Source: Candidatus Nanopelagicaceae bacterium (GTDB lineage Bacteria > Actinomycetota > Actinomycetes > Nanopelagicales > Nanopelagicaceae). From it: DNA of 7,413 nt. Below, piece by piece: positions 4,487 through 7,413 of the stretch. Under the pieces are notes generated by a model that did no database searches, was not told the origin of the DNA, and saw nothing but the letters and a program-made list of their open reading frames with translations. The DNA is taken from positions 1-7,413 of the forward strand of contig CANLFL010000036.1 in NCBI GenBank assembly GCA_947489825.1. Direction: 5' to 3'. Numbering within the stretch: position 1 is the stretch's first letter; the number at the start of each line of letters is the position of its first letter. The position numbers and the translations under genes were made by a program.

Positions 4487-7413
4487 GCTAGCTCTCTCTC
4501 GGAAATCTCTCGCTTACGACGACCACTTGGGGCTGCAAAGAGGAGAAAGGTGAGGAGAATAATGAGGTGGAGCGAGATCCAGCCGCGCCTGACTGAACCA
4601 TCATGAATCAAGAGCACCGGGCCAACTTCTTCGACTGAAAATTGCGGAAGTGAGAGATCACTCTTGATACGTGTGAGCCGCTCACCATTTTGTACAAGTT
4701 GCCATGAGCGGCTGTAACTTTCAGTAAGGGTGACTACACCTGGAGTCGCAACCATGTATTCATCCGGCAGAGAGGTCGGAGCAAGCAGGGAAGATTTTCC
4801 ACTTGCATCGGTCAGGATGAGATTTCCCGTTGCACCAGAAACTTTCCACACAATCCCAGAAGATGTCGAAGATGCACGAGTAAAGCCCCCAACTCCATCA
4901 ATTGTCTGGACCAATGTGGCTTGAAATGGTGCCTTGAGAAATATGTAGGTAATTCCATAACTTGCAAATGTCTTGCTACTAGTTACACCGCTTCCATCTG
5001 CGAGAGCAGTTACCGCGACTACGATCTCAGAAACTTCTGCTGGTGCAACGTCAGCATCACCAAGCGATACATCACTACCGCGAGCAATATAGTAATTCAA
5101 TGATGGTGTTGTTCCGACAAGTCGCTCGCGTAAAACAAGAGTTTTCGATTGAGTCTCGATTGCAAGATATGGTGGCAGTACTTCACCTTGAGCAGATTGC
5201 AGAGGCGCTTGCGGTCCTTGCGTTGCGATCCATCCAGAGGCAGTGAGAGCGTAAATGGCGGAAATAGATACAAGAGCAGAGACTGCGAAGTGACGATAAT
5301 TAACATGTGTTTCAATCAATCGCTCACGAACTTTATCGAGAATTGCAACTGAGCAATATAAGGCGGCTAGAGTTGCAAGTGAGATGAATACCCCTGCGTA
5401 GATGTAATTAGGAGCAGTTGTTCCTTTTCCAGTGGTAGTAAATATTGATGCGATGGTTGCCAGACATATGAATGAGCCACCAACGAGCGCCACTTTTCGT
5501 GCACGCTCAATGGAGAAAACTCCGATTGCAAGAATTAAAAGAACGGGGCTGATGAGCCACCAAGGAAGCGAACCTGCACCGCCTGGATTTGCTGTGAAAG
5601 CAAGATTTGCTCCACCGCCAGAAGAGAGCAGTCCGATATCGATAAGGAATTTCTTAGGAGAGCTAATGATCTCCAAACTCCACGGAATTGTCAGTGCCAG
5701 TGGAGCAACTAAAAGGAGCGCCCGACGTACCAGGAGCGAAAAGGGGCGAGTTTGATGTGGAACTCTTCGCCACTCAATGAGGTCATGTGTGACGGCCACC
5801 AAGGTCAGAATCAGCAGTGCGATGAAAAACGGTGGTGCAAAGGCGAACATGAGTGCAAGTAAGAGCGAAAGTGCTGACATCTTGCGAATCGAAAATTCAT
5901 CAACTTTTCGCCACTGGATAGCCACATCAACAAGGAATGGCGCAAGAATCATAATCATCAAAATTCCAAAGCGTCCTGAGTTAACGGCAGAGATGCTTAT
6001 TGGTGAAATTGCATAGAGGAGCGCTGCCGAAGCAGTGATAAAGCGATTCTCGCTCACTTTCTTAACGAGATGATGTCCTGATAAAAATAATAAAAGAGGC
6101 GCTGCAATAAAGAAGAGTGAAATAAAGAGTGAGACATTGCCTAGAGTGAGAACTGAAGCTAGGGCGATGATGGGCATCCACAATGGAGCAGCGCTCTTGC
6201 TTCCTAAGCCAACTTCATGCCAAGGAGCGAAGTAAAAATCCCACAAATCTTGCGCCCCTGATGGCGAAGGAGCCAACGTTCCTCCTGAGACGGCACCGAT
6301 TCGATTTCTAGACCAGATAAGTGTGAGTAATATGAGAAAGATAAATATGATGACAAAGGGCTTGCGAAATATTGAACTCCATTTACGAGATATCACGGGA
6401 GTAAGCAGATCTTCTTCTTCTAATTCTTTCTCAGTAGGAAGATCTAGAAGTGACTCATCCAGAATTGATTCCTTTGTGGGCCTGAGAATGAAATCTCTCA
6501 GGGAGCTCAAACCCCGATCGATTGCTAAGCGAAGTTGGCGTCCTCTTGACGGAATAAATCGGGATACAACATGTGAAGATACAAGACGTGTTAATTTGCG
6601 TGCCTTTCTCGCCTTCAGCAACTCCCCTGGTTTCACCAGAAGATTTCCAATTGCAAGAATCTCATCTGCTGCATACCCAGGAAGCTTTGCAAAGAGATAG
6701 CCCACTGCTCGTATAACTGCAGAACCAAGAAGTTGTATGGCCAGAAGCGGAAGTAGCCACCATGTTGCATTAGCTAAGAGAACGTAGGCAGCATTCTGCC
6801 GATCCAATAGAAGCGGTCGACGAAGGAGCGCACCCTTCACATCAACTTCACGTCGCTCTGTTGCAGAAGCTTGCGCGTGATAAGCAAGGGCATCTGTGAC
6901 GACAATTGCCCCATGGCCTGCAGCGTGGAGCCGCCAGCCAAAATCAACGTCATCGCGGAAGAGTTCTAGGTTCTGATCAAAGCCACCGAGCTCTTCAAAA
7001 ACACTTCTGCGAATCAAGGCACCTGCTGTACTTACCGCCAATACATCTGCAACTCCATCATGTTGTCCTTGGTCATATTCTGAATCTTCAAGTCCTGTCC
7101 AACGCGCACCGTTGGTTGCAATACTTATTCCGATTTCAAGAAGATGTGTGCGATCGTGCCACCCAAGTAATTTTGGACCAGCCATAACAACGCTCGGGCG
7201 ATCAGCAACGGCTGCAAGTAAGGCTTCGAGTGCACCTGGTGCTGGCGCGCAATCATCATGGAGAATCCAAAGCCATTCGTTTTCAATTTTCGGTGGAAGT
7301 TTTTCAACTGCAGAAGCAATTGCTGCACCGAATCCAGTCTCGCGCGACATTGTGAGAATTGGGATACCAGCGCCTTTAAGTAATTTCGTTGATGAATCAA
7401 CCGAGCCTGTATC
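4483..7413 (-). CDS. Large polytopic membrane glycosyltransferase, family 2 (partial, 5' end outside window)
   Basis: The frame is open to the right edge, so the ATG at 7350 is internal and 976 residues are visible. The first codons read DTGSVDSS, the nucleotide-binding Asp-x-Gly-Ser strand of GT-A family 2 enzymes, so only about 35-45 residues should be missing. Next come TGFGAA (26-31), the HDD metal-binding acidic motif (52-54), GGFDQ (143-147) and the acceptor/base region DDVDFGWR (154-161). These place a cytosolic sugar-nucleotide-dependent domain at about 1-190. After it come a hydrophobic stretch at 209-241, a basic and then acidic cytosolic linker to about 350, roughly a dozen membrane helices from 352 to 728, an extracytoplasmic domain at about 730-945, a last helix at 946-961 and a basic tail. 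The multi-helix part, with the outer loop around PWHEVGLGS (397-405), resembles actinobacterial GT-C-like proteins, hinting at a second, lipid-linked activity. Sugar and acceptor are unknown. It is translationally coupled to DUF5719. Confidence 0.87.
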   Translation of the reverse strand, partial: DTGSVDSSTKLLKGAGIPILTMSRETGFGAAIASAVEKLPPKIENEWLWILHDDCAPAPGALEALLAAVADRPSVVMAGPKLLGWHDRTHLLEIGISIATNGARWTGLEDSEYDQGQHDGVADVLAVSTAGALIRRSVFEELGGFDQNLELFRDDVDFGWRLHAAGHGAIVVTDALAYHAQASATERREVDVKGALLRRPLLLDRQNAAYVLLANATWWLLPLLAIQLLGSAVIRAVGYLFAKLPGYAADEILAIGNLLVKPGELLKARKARKLTRLVSSHVVSRFIPSRGRQLRLAIDRGLSSLRDFILRPTKESILDESLLDLPTEKELEEEDLLTPVISRKWSSIFRKPFVIIFIFLILLTLIWSRNRIGAVSGGTLAPSPSGAQDLWDFYFAPWHEVGLGSKSAAPLWMPIIALASVLTLGNVSLFISLFFIAAPLLLFLSGHHLVKKVSENRFITASAALLYAISPISISAVNSGRFGILMIMILAPFLVDVAIQWRKVDEFSIRKMSALSLLLALMFAFAPPFFIALLILTLVAVTHDLIEWRRVPHQTRPFSLLVRRALLLVAPLALTIPWSLEIISSPKKFLIDIGLLSSGGGANLAFTANPGGAGSLPWWLISPVLLILAIGVFSIERARKVALVGGSFICLATIASIFTTTGKGTTAPNYIYAGVFISLATLAALYCSVAILDKVRERLIETHVNYRHFAVSALVSISAIYALTASGWIATQGPQAPLQSAQGEVLPPYLAIETQSKTLVLRERLVGTTPSLNYYIARGSDVSLGDADVAPAEVSEIVVAVTALADGSGVTSSKTFASYGITYIFLKAPFQATLVQTIDGVGGFTRASSTSSGIVWKVSGATGNLILTDASGKSSLLAPTSLPDEYMVATPGVVTLTESYSRSWQLVQNGERLTRIKSDLSLPQFSVEEVGPVLLIHDGSVRRGWISLHLIILLTFLLFAAPSGRRKREISERELA

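Noticed and set aside
5432..5755. 107-residue plus-strand open frame
   Set aside because: It is antisense to the transmembrane part of the glycosyltransferase and is basic and low in complexity, as expected for the complement of hydrophobic codons.
6323..6700. 125-residue plus-strand open frame, Ser/Arg rich
   Set aside because: It is antisense to the linker and first helices of the glycosyltransferase, with no known motif and no ribosome binding site that I would trust.
7348..7350. ATG as the start of the glycosyltransferase (955-residue version)
   Set aside because: The frame continues upstream to the window edge and encodes DTGSVDSS, the conserved sugar-nucleotide strand of family 2 enzymes, so this ATG is internal.
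7125..7400. 91-residue minus-strand open frame
   Set aside because: It overlaps the glycosyltransferase in another frame on the same strand, and the main frame carries the conserved motifs.
1..7413. CRISPR arrays, insertion sequences, tRNA or rRNA genes
   Set aside because: Reading both strands shows no regularly spaced repeats, transposase frames, terminal inverted repeats or recognisable tRNA/rRNA signatures. Nearly all bases are accounted for by the annotated genes.

Overview
The window looks like part of a compact, streamlined actinobacterial chromosome. Two of its genes, a DUF3499 protein and a DUF5719 protein, belong to families that are essentially restricted to Actinobacteria. They lie in the order glycosyltransferase, DUF5719, DUF3499, phosphomannomutase (manB), S-adenosylhomocysteine hydrolase (ahcY), which is a compressed version of a well-known actinobacterial neighbourhood. 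Base composition is only moderate by eye, TTA codons are used, and genes overlap or nearly touch. This fits a small-genome freshwater lineage such as Nanopelagicales (acI; Planktophila/Nanopelagicus type) better than a high-GC soil actinobacterium. The taxonomic placement is inference.

All genes are on the minus strand, so transcription runs from right to left. From 7413 down to 4483 is a large membrane-bound family 2 glycosyltransferase whose 5' end lies outside the window. It overlaps by 4 bases (ATGA) with a 433-residue secreted or membrane-anchored DUF5719 protein (4486-3185). After a 29-base gap with no Shine-Dalgarno but a good -10 box comes the small DUF3499 protein (3155-2778). Twelve bases later is manB (2765-1404). 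A 98-base intergenic stretch holding a second -10-like box, small inverted repeats and a strong Shine-Dalgarno leads into ahcY (1305-25). The ahcY stop codon overlaps the start of a further gene by one base (TAATG). Only eight codons of that gene are visible, and they read like the first strand of a response-regulator receiver domain, perhaps mtrA.

Functionally the right half looks like cell-envelope glycan work: a polytopic glycosyltransferase with an extracytoplasmic partner, and a phosphohexomutase that feeds mannose-1-phosphate towards GDP-mannose. The left half is methyl-cycle housekeeping (SAH removal), followed by a possible envelope-signalling regulator. There is no sign of mobile elements, CRISPR, tRNA or rRNA. 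The points most worth a second look are the apparent loss of the whiB-type regulator and metallopeptidase genes that usually sit between DUF5719 and DUF3499, the short archaeal/Thermotoga-like form of the SAH hydrolase, the probable leaderless promoter before DUF3499, and the putative response-regulator start at the left edge.
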